This document shows, piece by piece, positions 1 to 7,822 of a DNA stretch of 64,000 nucleotides. A model generated the notes under the pieces. The model made no database searches and was not told where the DNA came from. It saw only the letters and a program-made list of their open reading frames with translations. Both the position numbers and the translations under genes were made by a program. The first letter of the stretch is position 1. Each line of letters begins with the position of its first letter. The DNA lies in assembly GCF_011764425.1 (NCBI RefSeq), contig NZ_BLPF01000003.1:806001-870000 (forward strand), given 5' to 3'. This DNA is from Phytohabitans houttuyneae. GTDB lineage: Bacteria; Actinomycetota; Actinomycetes; Mycobacteriales; Micromonosporaceae.

Positions 1-2
1 GC

Positions 3-572
3 GTCGCCCGCCGGGTTCTGCTCGTGGGTGCGCTCGTCATAGCGTTGGTCACCGCCGCCGCGGCCGCGCTCCGCCAGGCCGACGACCGGCCCAGCACCGC
101 CGGGGGACCGCTGTCGACGGGACAGCCTGCCCAGGATGCCGCGCAGACCCGAGCGACCCAGACACCGCAGAGCCTGCCGGCTGCCTCGAGCGGCAGTACG
201 GTGACGCCCCCGTCAACCCGCCCAAACCTGGGTGCCGCGCCCGACCAGAAGCCCTCACCATCGGCTGCCTCTTCGGACACTGGTTCGCCGGCGGCTAGCC
301 GCACCAGCGTGCCGCCGCCGGGCACCACGCCGGGACCCGCGCCGGGCACCACGGTGACCGCGCTGGGCGGGGTGGTCCGGGTGCAATGTGCCGGTCGTAC
401 GGCCCAGGTCCTGGACGTTCAACCCGCGGCTGGCTACACGATCAAGGATTATGACGCCGGACCGGCCGCCGAAGTCCAGGTCGTGCTGCAGTCCGCAACC
501 AACGAAAGCGAGATCAAAGTCAGGTGCGGTTCGAACGGACCGCTGCCGAGGATCAAGGAAAGCCAGCAGTAA
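3..572 (+). CDS. Membrane-anchored hypothetical protein, 5' end outside window
   Basis: The frame is open to the left edge, so the gene probably begins upstream. The GTG at 24 would give 182 residues but would cut off the two arginines that precede the hydrophobic stretch LLVGALVIALVTAAAAAL, so I treat the gene as partial. After this one membrane segment come about 85 residues rich in Pro, Ser, Thr and Ala, typical of an extracytoplasmic linker. A C-terminal domain of about 65 residues follows, with two cysteines (VQCAGR and VRCGSN) that could pair outside the cell. I recognise no family and assign no function. Confidence 0.55.
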   Translation, partial: VARRVLLVGALVIALVTAAAAALRQADDRPSTAGGPLSTGQPAQDAAQTRATQTPQSLPAASSGSTVTPPSTRPNLGAAPDQKPSPSAASSDTGSPAASRTSVPPPGTTPGPAPGTTVTALGGVVRVQCAGRTAQVLDVQPAAGYTIKDYDAGPAAEVQVVLQSATNESEIKVRCGSNGPLPRIKESQQ

Positions 573-873
573 CCGCGACGGCGTTGCAAGCAGCAAGCCG
601 TGTGGTGCGCGGGGTTTACGCTGCCCGGTGAGATCGTTGGTCCGGACCACGCTGAGAGCACCGAAGCGTTGGTTCGCGAGTCCAGTGCGCCGGGCTGGTC
701 CGGCTACTTCGCCTCGATCGCCCCAGATGTATCGACCCGCCCGGCCTGCGGTGCGGCTACGCGGTACCCGCTACCGGCGGGATCGAGGCCGAACTCCTAC
801 CTCTCCTAGTCCAAGCGGTTCCGTCTGATGTCTGCCGCGGTACGGCTCGGCCGGTGAGGCGTTGGCCCGGGGC
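573..873. other. No gene recognised
   Basis: This stretch holds no reading frame with convincing protein content and no clear hairpin or repeat. It separates the end of the first gene from the 3' end of the oppositely oriented gene that follows. Confidence 0.5.
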
Positions 874-1635
874 TTATCGGGCCGGCCGGCCTGGACCGCG
901 TTGCTGGGGTGGTCGGGTGGAGACTGATCGCGTCGGCCGTCGCCGTGCTGCTTGGCTGGGGATGAGCGCTGGTGGGTCGACGCAGACTGCGATCCAGGGT
1001 CCGACGTTGCCTGCGGGTGATTCACCGTCGGTGTGGCGCAGGCGGCGCAGGACAGCTCTGCAGTGTAGCCAGCGACCGTACTCGACGGTGACGCCGCTGG
1101 GATGTGGGGAGGTTCGCACCGTGTCGACGGCGCCGCCGCAGGCCGCGCAGTCCGGACCGTCGCGCTCCATCGCGTTGACCACGGTAGGCGCCGCTTGCCG
1201 TGACCGCAGGGCGCTAGTCGCCGCTGTCGGTTGCCGGCGGGGTCGGTGTAGGCGGGGGTCGGCTGCTTGGTCGCGGCCTGTGACGTCGCCCTGGGTTTGG
1301 TCCGTCGAGGGGGCGTTGGCCGGCTGCTGCGGTGCGTCCGGGTCCGCTGGGTGCGCCCGCCGGCTGATCACCACTGCCGCGACCGCGCCGATGACCACCC
1401 CGGCGGCCAGGCCGGCGCCGGCCCACCGCCAGTGCGAAGTCGGCCGCTGTCCGCGCAGCGCGAGCCGGGCCAGTGCGACCCGCTCCCGGGCCACCGATCC
1501 GCCGGTGCGGGATGTGTCGCCGACTTGGCGGGCGGCTTCGGAAGCGGCGGTCAACAGGTGCTCCCACGCCGCCGACAGTTCGGTACGGGCGCGCTTCGAA
1601 TAGTGGGAAGGAAGCCGATCGGACAGGTTGATCAT
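874..1635 (-). CDS. Single-pass membrane protein, C-terminus uncertain
   Basis: The ATG at 1635 is chosen because GGAGGT ends six bases before it. Residues 1-70 are a charged, helical cytoplasmic region (MINLSDRLPSHYSKRAR at the start), residues 71-91 form one membrane helix (AGAGLAAGVVIGAVAAVVIS), and the remainder is rich in Pro, Gln and Thr. The first 120 residues look coding. Beyond about base 1270 the frame is doubtful: another frame stops at 1214 with a natural-looking tail (PTPTPPATDSGD), so a frameshift or shorter protein is possible. The distal part carries CAACGG and a later WLHC, which may instead be a separate small zinc-ribbon-like ORF starting at the ATG at 1170. No family recognised. 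Confidence 0.5.
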   Translation of the reverse strand: MINLSDRLPSHYSKRARTELSAAWEHLLTAASEAARQVGDTSRTGGSVARERVALARLALRGQRPTSHWRWAGAGLAAGVVIGAVAAVVISRRAHPADPDAPQQPANAPSTDQTQGDVTGRDQAADPRLHRPRRQPTAATSALRSRQAAPTVVNAMERDGPDCAACGGAVDTVRTSPHPSGVTVEYGRWLHCRAVLRRLRHTDGESPAGNVGPWIAVCVDPPALIPSQAARRRPTRSVSTRPPQQRGPGRPAR

Positions 1636-1871
1636 GACGCCACCTCCAGTTGCCTGGCCGCGTATGACGCTCGCTGAGCCGACACGATACACACCGGCAC
1701 CGGCTGCCGGGCCGTTCAATCCATCACCTCAGACACGAGGAAATCTTCTTCCGCGAAGGTAGACATGCGGCGTGGGCCTGTGTATGGTTCTAAGTGTTGC
1801 GAAGAGAGATCCAGTGCGACAGCCGACCTGGCGCACCGAGGTAAACGGCCCGCGCGGTCCGGCGCCGACCC

Positions 1872-1923
1872 GCTCACGATGGTGAGCCGGCGTAACGGGG
1901 CTGGACCCGGGCTCAACGCCCGG
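1872..1923 (+). promoter_or_regulatory. Two tandem hairpins of unknown role
   Basis: The first is GCTCAC-GATG-GTGAGC (1872-1887), the second CCGGGC-TCAAC-GCCCGG (1907-1923). Both stems are perfect and only 19 bases apart. ANTAR proteins are known to bind pairs of small hairpins in leader RNA, and four GAF-ANTAR genes follow downstream, but the loops here are four and five bases and do not match the six-base ANTAR loop, so a link is only a guess. Confidence 0.25.
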
Positions 1924-2200
1924 ACAATCACGGGCGTCATGCACCACCAGCACCACAGGTACATGCAAGACCAGTAAGGCCGCAGTTCAAAAAGGTGTGT
2001 ACGACGAGAGGAGTGAATGCCATCGGATCCCTGCCCGGCGTGACGATGCCCGGCAGGAGCCGCAGACCCCCAAGAACGGAAGGTGGTCCACGGTCACATC
2101 CAGCCGAATTCCCGCCGCCCCGCACCCTCCCCCTAGCGGGTGGGCGGGACGACGATGAACCGGCAGCCAGCCGGTGATGGTATGCAACAAAGTCACTCTC

Positions 2201-2237
2201 CGAGGATCCCGGCGTCCCCACGGCGCCGGGATCCTCG
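2201..2237 (+). repeat. Perfect 14-bp inverted repeat before the MerR-like gene
   Basis: CGAGGATCCCGGCG pairs exactly with CGCCGGGATCCTCG around a nine-base loop. The stem ends 24 bases before the ATG at 2262 and no T-run follows, so it is more likely a leader element or protein-binding site than a simple terminator. Confidence 0.6.
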
Positions 2238-2261
2238 CACGCGTTTACCGGAAAGGTGTCT

Positions 2262-2591
2262 ATGACCTCTGGTTCCAACGGCTCGACCGACAAGTTCGAA
2301 GACGAGCACTACCCCGCCTACACCATGGGCCGCGCCGCCGAGATGATCGGCGCCACACCAGGCTTCCTGCGCGCGGTGGAGCAGGCCCGCCTGTTCGAAG
2401 CCACCCGCTCCGACGGCGGACACCGCCGCTACAGCCGCTACCAACTGCGCCTGGCCGCCCGAGTTCGTGAGATCGCCGACCAGGGCACCGGCATCGAAGC
2501 CGCCTGCCGCATCGTCATCCTCGAAGACCAACTCGCCGAAGCCCTCGAAATCAACGCCCGCCACCAACACCACCAAGCACCAGCCGACTGA
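2262..2591 (+). CDS. Small MerR-family transcriptional regulator
   Basis: A 109-residue protein with an N-terminal MerR-type winged helix: YTMGRAAEMIGATPGFLR, then EQARLFEATRSDGGHRRYS, the wing that follows the recognition helix. The last 45 residues (REIADQGTGIEAACRIVILE onward) form the start of a dimerisation helix, and no metal or drug-binding domain follows, so the protein is shorter than classical MerR regulators. ATG 2262 is preferred over the GTG at 2256 because GGAAAGG ends five bases before it. Small MerR proteins of this type are common in actinobacteria. Its hairpin leader and its place ahead of the GAF-ANTAR genes suggest a regulatory role nearby, but no target is shown. Confidence 0.8.
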   Translation: MTSGSNGSTDKFEDEHYPAYTMGRAAEMIGATPGFLRAVEQARLFEATRSDGGHRRYSRYQLRLAARVREIADQGTGIEAACRIVILEDQLAEALEINARHQHHQAPAD

Positions 2592-2972
2592 ACTCGACCC
2601 AGGCAAGACTGACCTTGGCCCTCGCAGGACGGCCCGACACGGCGCACTCCCGACACCCAGCGGCTCAACGCCGCTCCTCGCCAGGCTGCGTCGAACGAAG
2701 CGGTGAATGAGTCTTCGATGTCTGGACGGATGCGGTGAGCCGCGGCCGCTGACCGACGACATCGAACGCGCGGCCACCTGTCGCCCGACCAACGCCCCCT
2801 CGTCACGGACGCCGTCCTCGAACTGGCCCGCCGGCACCGCACGCCAGGTAACCGGGTGAGGGTTGGTCGTCGTCGGCGATATGCCGGATGCGGTCGATGG
2901 CGGCGTAGGGTGGTGGTCGACGCATGGCGATCTGGTTGCTGCAGCTGGCCCTCAGACAGCGGTGTTTCACCG
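2592..2972. other. No gene recognised
   Basis: No convincing protein lies between the MerR-like gene and the first GAF-ANTAR gene. The frame of the latter is open back to 2856, but the added residues are arginine-rich and look non-coding. Confidence 0.45.
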
Positions 2973-3776
2973 ATGAAGCTGGGGTGGATCGTGCAGGATG
3001 TCGGCGGCAACAGTTCAGGCAACCGCGAACGGATGATCGCGGTCGCGTTCGATGAGATCGGCGCCGCTGAGCGGGGGGATGCGCTTGAGGCGGCCCATGC
3101 GTTGGTCCGGTGGAGTATGCGGCTGCTCGACGTCAGCGGCGCCGGGGTGATGCTGACCGACGATCATGGGTCGCTGCGTTCGGTGATAGTCACCTCGGAT
3201 CTGGTACGCGCCTTGGAGGCAGCGGAGTTGCGCGACGGGCGGGGTCCGTGCGTGGAGTCCCACCGCACGGCCGCTGTGGTGGTCCACCCCGACATGCAGG
3301 TGGCCGATTCCCGGTGGCTGGAGTTCGGAGTTCTGGCGTGGTCCGGCGGGGTCCGTGCTGTGCACGCGGTGCCGGTCGTCGGTGAGGGCGCCGCGATCGG
3401 GGTGTTGAACCTGTTCCGGATGACGCCCGGCGGGTTGAGCGACGTAGAGGCGGCGCTGGCCCAAGCGCTCGCCGGCATGGCCGGCACCGCCGTCCACCGC
3501 CGGGCCGCGACACGGCCAGGGCCGCGGACGGGGTTGGGCGGCGCGGAACTGGCCGCGGCGATCGCCGACGCGGCGATCGTGCAGCGGGCCACCGGGATGC
3601 TCGCAGCACGGCTACGGATCGACATCGACACCGCGCACGCGGTGCTGCAACGGGTGGCGGCGGACCGCGACCTCAACGTCGGACGACTGGCCAACAGTGT
3701 GGTTGCCGGGACCGCCACCATCACCCTGCCGTTGTCCATCGCTTCCCGGCCGCCCGATGCCGCCGGCGCGGACTGA
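2973..3776 (+). CDS. GAF-ANTAR sensor/antiterminator (first of four)
   Basis: A cytoplasmic regulator of 267 residues. Residues 36-175 form a GAF ligand-sensing domain with the GPCVE motif and a VHAVPV strand; residues 195-250 form an ANTAR domain (AAIADAAIVQRATGMLAARL), a three-helix RNA-binding module that acts in transcription antitermination. ATG 2973 is used, but no good ribosome site precedes it; ATG 3033 (MIAVAFDEIG) is an alternative and leaves both domains intact. The gene heads a run of four related genes in the same direction. The ligand cannot be deduced from sequence. Confidence 0.8.
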   Translation: MKLGWIVQDVGGNSSGNRERMIAVAFDEIGAAERGDALEAAHALVRWSMRLLDVSGAGVMLTDDHGSLRSVIVTSDLVRALEAAELRDGRGPCVESHRTAAVVVHPDMQVADSRWLEFGVLAWSGGVRAVHAVPVVGEGAAIGVLNLFRMTPGGLSDVEAALAQALAGMAGTAVHRRAATRPGPRTGLGGAELAAAIADAAIVQRATGMLAARLRIDIDTAHAVLQRVAADRDLNVGRLANSVVAGTATITLPLSIASRPPDAAGAD

Positions 3777-3880
3777 CGGAGGGCTGCAGTGTCGATGACG
3801 TTGGTGACCTCTGTCCGTGGTGCGCGAGATCGCCGCCGGGACGATGCCCCAGCGGCGGGCCAGGGACTCGGCGAGGGCCG

Positions 3881-4615
3881 ATGACAGATCTGGGACGGGG
3901 CGCCGGTCAGCCCGACCGCGAGCAGCAGCGCCAGGTGCGGCAGGTGGTGTCGGCGCTACGCGCTCGCGGTGGGGTCGGTGCGCTGGGCGCCGAATGCCAC
4001 CGTGACCTGCCGGACGTGGATGGGGTGGTGCTGAGCGTCTTCGCCGCTCATGCCGGGTGGATCATCCTCAGCGACAGCGGTCCGCGCGGCGACCAGTTGG
4101 AGGATCTGCACGCCACCATCCAGCAGGGGCCTGGCATAGACGCGGCCGGGACCAACGAGATCGTCACGGCGGCCGATCTCAACGACGCTGCGCCCCGCAC
4201 GAGATGGCCACGGTTTGTGGAGCTGGCGCTGAGCTGCGGGCTCCGCGCGGTGTTCGCCTACCCGGTCCGGTCGGACACCCAACCAGTCGGCGTGCTGAGC
4301 CTGTACCGGGCAGTGCCGGGGCCGCTGCGCGCCACCGACGACGAACGGGCGCGCCGCTACGCCGACGCCGCCGCGATTCTGCTCCTGGACGATCTGGACC
4401 TCAGCAGCGCCCGACCGGTCGCGATGGCACTTCCAGCCGACACCGGCGAGGTCCAGCAGGCCATCGGCGTCGTGATGGAGTACGCGGGCGTGGACGCGGC
4501 CACCGCGCTGCACCGGCTGCGGGTCTACGCCCGTTCCAGCGGCCGGCCGATGCGCGATGTGATCGCCGAGGTACGCGCCTGCCAGCTCCCGTTCGACCCG
4601 ACGGTCCCGACCTGA
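3881..4615 (+). CDS. GAF-ANTAR protein (second of four)
   Basis: 244 residues. A GAF domain covers about residues 25-165 (IILSDSGPRG, QQGPGIDAAG, VFAYPVRSD). It has GPGI where its relatives here have GPC(V/L), so it lacks the cysteine they share. An ANTAR domain covers residues 180-236 (VQQAIGVVMEYAGVDAATAL, ending DVIAEVRA). It sits 104 bases after the first GAF-ANTAR gene and 318 bases before the third, so it may be part of a common transcript or a separate unit. Likely a sensor that controls antitermination by RNA binding; ligand unknown. Confidence 0.8.
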   Translation: MTDLGRGAGQPDREQQRQVRQVVSALRARGGVGALGAECHRDLPDVDGVVLSVFAAHAGWIILSDSGPRGDQLEDLHATIQQGPGIDAAGTNEIVTAADLNDAAPRTRWPRFVELALSCGLRAVFAYPVRSDTQPVGVLSLYRAVPGPLRATDDERARRYADAAAILLLDDLDLSSARPVAMALPADTGEVQQAIGVVMEYAGVDAATALHRLRVYARSSGRPMRDVIAEVRACQLPFDPTVPT

Positions 4616-4834
4616 CTGTGTACCGGCAGACCACTGCGGAAGCCATCGTCGTGCTTGCCTGCGCGACGCCCCCGGATGCCCAATTGGTGGTCAGTCAGCT
4701 GGGGCCGCCTGTCTGTGGGACATCCCGTCGTAGCGAGTTCGGATGCGGTGAGGTCCGAAACACGGTGCTCACCGTCGGCGGTAGGATCGACGGGGACAAG
4801 CGTCAGTGGTGTTTTGCTGCCCCAGCCCTCGGCA

Positions 4835-4855
4835 GCACCTTTCCTGGAAAGGTGC
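4835..4855 (+). promoter_or_regulatory. Perfect 21-bp palindrome
   Basis: GCACCTTTCC and GGAAAGGTGC flank a single central T. A one-base centre cannot form a normal RNA loop without opening the stem, so a dimeric DNA-binding protein is the simpler reading. The right half also supplies a GGAAAGG ribosome-site-like sequence just before ATG 4859; the same GGAAAGGTG lies before the MerR-like start at 2262. Confidence 0.5.
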
Positions 4856-4858
4856 CGC

Positions 4859-4927
4859 ATGGGTGCGTGCTCAGAACGATTCGCTGCCGGTACGCGGCCG
4901 GGCACGTCGTTCCACCAGGTGGGGTGA
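4859..4927 (+). CDS. Possible 22-residue leader peptide
   Basis: ATG 4859 is preceded by GGAAAGG at a suitable distance and reads MGACSERFAAGTRPGTSFHQ, then VG and a stop, ending seven bases before the GAF-ANTAR start at 4934. The last codons overlap GTGGGG, the likely ribosome site of that gene, so translating the leader could control it. There is no homology evidence; this may be chance. Confidence 0.3.
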   Translation: MGACSERFAAGTRPGTSFHQVG

Positions 4928-4933
4928 GCCGGC

Positions 4934-5656
4934 ATGGATGATGAGGCTGTCCATGAACCGCGCGCCGGCACGACGCCTGCTGAGACGTCGTCCCCGGGCG
5001 ACGGCGTGATTGGCCGGTTGAAGGGGGTCTGCCGCGACGCGGTGCGGGCGTTGTCTGCATCTGGTGTCGGGGTGAGTGTGATGGCCGGCAACGGTGTCCG
5101 CGGCATGGCTACCGCCTCCGACCCGGCCACCGAACGTATCGAGGAGCTACAGTTCACCGTCGGTGAGGGGCCATGCGTGGATGCCTTCGCCACCAGCCGG
5201 CCGGTCCTGGTGCCCGATCTGGCGGACGGGGCGATGGGTCGCTGGCCGATCTACGCACCCGCCGTACACGATGCCGGCATCCGGGCGGTGTTCGCGTTTC
5301 CGATGCAGATCGGCGCAGTCCGCCTCGGCGTGCTGGACGTGTTCCGCACCCTGCCGGGCTCGCTGTCCCGGGAGGAACTCGGCAGAGCGCTCACCTTCGC
5401 CGACCGCGCCGTGACCGCGTTGCTCGACGGACAGCAGCGTGCCACCACGACACCGAACGGACTGGACGGACTGGACGAGGTGATCGAGCGCCGCGCTGAA
5501 CTGTTCCAGGCCCAAGGGATGGTGATGGTGCAACTGGGTGTTCCGATCGCCGAGGCGCTGGTGCGGATCCGGGCCTACGCCTACGCCGAGAACCGCCCCC
5601 TCAACGACGTCGCCGCGGACATCGTCGCCCGCCGACTGCGCTTCGACCGGGACTGA
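4934..5656 (+). CDS. GAF-ANTAR protein (third of four)
   Basis: 240 residues. The GAF domain covers about residues 25-165 (VSVMAGNG, VGEGPCVDAFAT, VFAFPMQIG); the ANTAR domain covers about residues 178-232 (FQAQGMVMVQLGVPIAEALV, ending NDVAADIVARRL). The start is supported by GTGGGG six to eight bases upstream. A palindrome and a possible leader peptide precede it. Predicted cytoplasmic sensor acting on leader RNA; target genes are not evident. Confidence 0.82.
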   Translation: MDDEAVHEPRAGTTPAETSSPGDGVIGRLKGVCRDAVRALSASGVGVSVMAGNGVRGMATASDPATERIEELQFTVGEGPCVDAFATSRPVLVPDLADGAMGRWPIYAPAVHDAGIRAVFAFPMQIGAVRLGVLDVFRTLPGSLSREELGRALTFADRAVTALLDGQQRATTTPNGLDGLDEVIERRAELFQAQGMVMVQLGVPIAEALVRIRAYAYAENRPLNDVAADIVARRLRFDRD

Positions 5657-5908
5657 CCATGAGCGTCATGACGACCACAGAAGTACCCGCCGGAGGCTGG
5701 CATGACAACCGTATCCGCTGAACGTCTCGCGAAAGTCTTCGTCGAGGTCGCCGACACCCTCGTCGACGAGTTCGACCTGATCGAGTTCCTGCAGATGCTC
5801 ACCGACCGGGTCGCTAGGCTCATCGATGACTCCACCGTCGGGTTGCTACTGGCCGACCCGCGCGGCCACCTGCAGTTCATGGCCGCCTCGGACGAGAACA
5901 CCAAACTC

Positions 5909-5911
5909 TTA
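5909..5911. repeat. Left copy of the target-site duplication (TTA)
   Basis: TTA stands immediately left of the element and again at 6958-6960 on its right. The target sequence CTCTTAGAG is itself palindromic, so the exact boundary could shift by one to three bases; TTA is the choice that gives GAG at both ends of the element. Confidence 0.75.
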
Positions 5912-5931
5912 GAGCCTGGTAAATAAGGGTT
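5912..5931 (+). repeat. Left terminal inverted repeat of the insertion sequence
   Basis: Begins GAGCCTGGTAAATAA and is matched by the reverse complement of the right end at 6938-6957. The first 15 bases are identical; GGGTT follows here and TGGGTT at the other end. Confidence 0.85.
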
Positions 5932-6687
5932 TCACGTCGGTTGGTGGCGGGCGAGGCGTCGGGCCATGAGGATGATCATGGCCCATTGGACCATTGCGGC
6001 GTGGTGGTCGGGCAGCCGTTCGTAGTCGCGTACGGTCCGTCTGCAGCGGTTGATCCAGGAGAACGTGCGCTCGACGCACCATCTGCGGGGCAGCACGACG
6101 AAGGTGGTCTGTCCGGCGATTTTGGCCACGATCTGGACGGTCAGGGCCAGGTGGTTGGTGGCCCAGTGGACGAGTTTGCCGGCGTAGCCGGAGTCGGCCC
6201 AGACCAGTGCGATGGTGGGGAAGCAGGCGCGTATTGCCCACAACAGCGGTCGGGCGCCGTCGCGGTCCTGGACGTTGCCGGCGGTGACCAGGATGGCCAG
6301 CAGCAGACCGCAGGTGTCTACCGCGATGTGGCGTTTACGGCCGTTGATCTTCTTGCCGGCGTCGTAGCCGCGGCAGGTGCGTGCGACGGTCTCCGCGCCG
6401 CGCACGGTCTGGGAGTCGACGACTGCGGCGGTGGGCTGCCGGTTACGGCCCTCCAGGGTGGTGCGGACCTGTTCGCGCAGGCTGTTGTGCATCCGGTTCA
6501 GGGTGCCGTCGGCGGTCCAGGTTTTGAAGTAGTGGTAGACCAGCTTGTGGTGCGGGAAGTCGGCCGGTAGGGCGTCCCATTGGCAGCCGGTGCGGTCTAG
6601 GTAGCGGATCGCGTCCACCACGTCCCGGCGCGGGTACACGATGGGCCGGCCGCGTCCGGTCCCAGCCGGTACGTGCGGGGCCAGCAC
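5932..6687 (-). CDS. IS5-family DDE transposase
   Basis: From the GTG at 6687 the protein has 251 residues with the catalytic triad visible: Asp in VVDSQTVRGAE, Asp in WADSGYAGK and Glu in ERTFSWINRCRR. The N-terminal domain typical of these transposases (RYRSDTSDAEWA, then VLAPHVPAG) begins upstream of that GTG: the same frame is open for 50 codons up to 6837 but contains no ATG, GTG or TTG. Translation may therefore begin at a rare start, or by a frameshift from an overlapping frame open at 6797, as known for some IS5 groups. The stop lies inside the left end of the element. Confidence 0.85.
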   Translation of the reverse strand: MLAPHVPAGTGRGRPIVYPRRDVVDAIRYLDRTGCQWDALPADFPHHKLVYHYFKTWTADGTLNRMHNSLREQVRTTLEGRNRQPTAAVVDSQTVRGAETVARTCRGYDAGKKINGRKRHIAVDTCGLLLAILVTAGNVQDRDGARPLLWAIRACFPTIALVWADSGYAGKLVHWATNHLALTVQIVAKIAGQTTFVVLPRRWCVERTFSWINRCRRTVRDYERLPDHHAAMVQWAMIILMARRLARHQPT

Positions 6688-6937
6688 GGCCCACTCGGCG
6701 TCGCTGGTATCCGACCGGTAGCGGCGTGGCCGCGCGGTGGGCAGGTGATCGGCGGCGGTGGCCGGCGTGGCCGGGGCGACGTCGCCGCCGGCGACAAGGT
6801 ATACAGACAGGGTTGGGCCTTCGGGTGTGGTGCTGGTTTAGTCGCCTTTGCTCGTACCGAAGGCCCATCCTCATGTCACGCCACCACACCGGACGAGCGT
6901 GACCATCAATCTCCACCCGGACCACCGACCACCCGGA

Positions 6938-6957
6938 ACCCATTATTTACCAGGCTC
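6938..6957 (-). repeat. Right terminal inverted repeat of the insertion sequence
   Basis: Ends TTATTTACCAGGCTC, the exact reverse complement of the first 15 bases of the element. Confidence 0.85.
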
Positions 6958-6960
6958 TTA
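6958..6960. repeat. Right copy of the target-site duplication (TTA)
   Basis: Second copy of TTA, directly followed by GAGCTGTATCAG, the continuation of the interrupted GAF-ANTAR gene. Confidence 0.75.
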
Positions 6961-7485
6961 GAGCTGTATCAGCTGCAGAACCAGGAAGGTCCCTGCCTGG
7001 ACGCCTACCGCACCGCCGCCCCGGTGATCAACACCGACCTGCGCGGAGCCGGGCCCCGTTGGCCGCGGTTCGCGCCGCACGCTACGGCCGCCGGCTACCG
7101 GTCGGTGCACGCGTTCCCCTTGCGGCTGCGCAATGAGGTGATCGGCGCGCTGGGCGTCTTCGGCAACGACGTCGGCGACTTCGACGACACCGACGCTCAG
7201 ATTGTGCAGGCCCTCACCGACGTCGCCGCGATCGGTCTGCTCCAGCAGCGGGCCATCAGCCGCGGGGAGATCCTCACCGAACAACTGCAAGGCGCCCTCA
7301 ACAGCCGGATCGTCATCGAACAGGCCAAGGGCGCGATCGCGCAAGCGCACAACGTCGATGTCGACGTCGCCTTCAACCTGATCCGCGCCTACGCCCGCCG
7401 CAACAACCGTCGCCTCAACGACGTCGCCAACCTCATCATCAGCGACCTACACAGCCTCCCCGAACTCGCCGCACCTCACCAATGA

Positions 7486-7822
7486 CCCAGCCAAGTCGCC
7501 GCCACGTCGGTGCAACTGGCGTCCGCCTGCCGGCGGCTCAACGCGCGGCACATCGCACACACAAGCGGGACGGGGTCGCCGCCGCTGGCGTCGACCTGGG
7601 CTGCGCGCAACGGGGGCCGACGGGCCCACCGAGCCAGGCGGACACCTGCCCGAAGCCGAGTCGGCAGAACGGTTCTGGAGCGCCGGCGAACCCGGCGACC
7701 GCGATGGGGACGAGCCGCGCCGGTGATCCGGCATGCATCCGGTGAACTAGGAGTGCCACTGCCAGCCTGCGCAACGCGTTCCGCAAAGGTGGGCGTCCGC
7801 AAACGAGTGAGCGGCCCGCGCC
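7486..7822. other. No gene recognised
   Basis: No credible protein, hairpin or repeat seen. It borders a series of decayed genes and may be remnant sequence beyond recognition. Confidence 0.45.

Larger units (their letters stand above)
1636..2261. other. Long intergenic region ahead of the MerR-like gene
   Basis: About 600 bases without a credible protein. It is unusually rich in hairpins: tandem stems at 1872-1923 and a perfect long stem at 2201-2237, both listed separately. It lies between divergent genes and should hold the promoters of both. I do not recognise a known riboswitch class in it. Confidence 0.4.
4616..4933. other. Leader region before the third GAF-ANTAR gene
   Basis: No conserved protein. 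The region holds a perfect 21-bp palindrome at 4835-4855 and a 22-codon reading frame at 4859-4927, both listed separately, which together look like a regulated leader. Confidence 0.4.
5912..6957. mobile_element. Complete IS5-family insertion sequence (IS427-like ends)
   Basis: A 1046-bp element bounded by inverted repeats that share GAGCCTGGTAAATAA exactly and then drift. It carries one transposase frame on the minus strand and is flanked by TTA duplications. The size, single DDE transposase, GAG ends and short duplication fit the IS5 family; the group is an inference. The intact ends, intact catalytic region and clean duplication indicate a recent insertion. No passenger gene is present. 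Confidence 0.88.
5702..7485 (+). pseudogene. GAF-ANTAR gene (fourth of four) split by an insertion sequence
   Basis: The first part (5702-5911) encodes the N-terminus (MTTVSAERLAKVFVEVADTL through DENTKLL) and the second (6958-7485) continues with ELYQLQNQEGPCLDAYRTAA to the C-terminal ANTAR domain (IVIEQAKGAIAQAHNVDVDV). Removing the insertion and one copy of the duplicated TTA restores one unbroken frame of about 245 residues through the junction, so the gene was intact until the element arrived. As it stands the first fragment ends after a few residues encoded by the element (EPGK, stop). A shortened protein from an internal start in the second half is possible but would lack part of the GAF domain. 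Confidence 0.88.

Noticed and set aside
854-1603. Plus-strand frame overlapping the first minus-strand membrane protein
   Set aside because: Composition of Arg, Ala, Thr, Ser without a fold; the minus strand has a ribosome site and membrane helix.
5941-6570. Plus-strand frame across the transposase
   Set aside because: Mirror of the transposase gene; the DDE motifs are on the minus strand.
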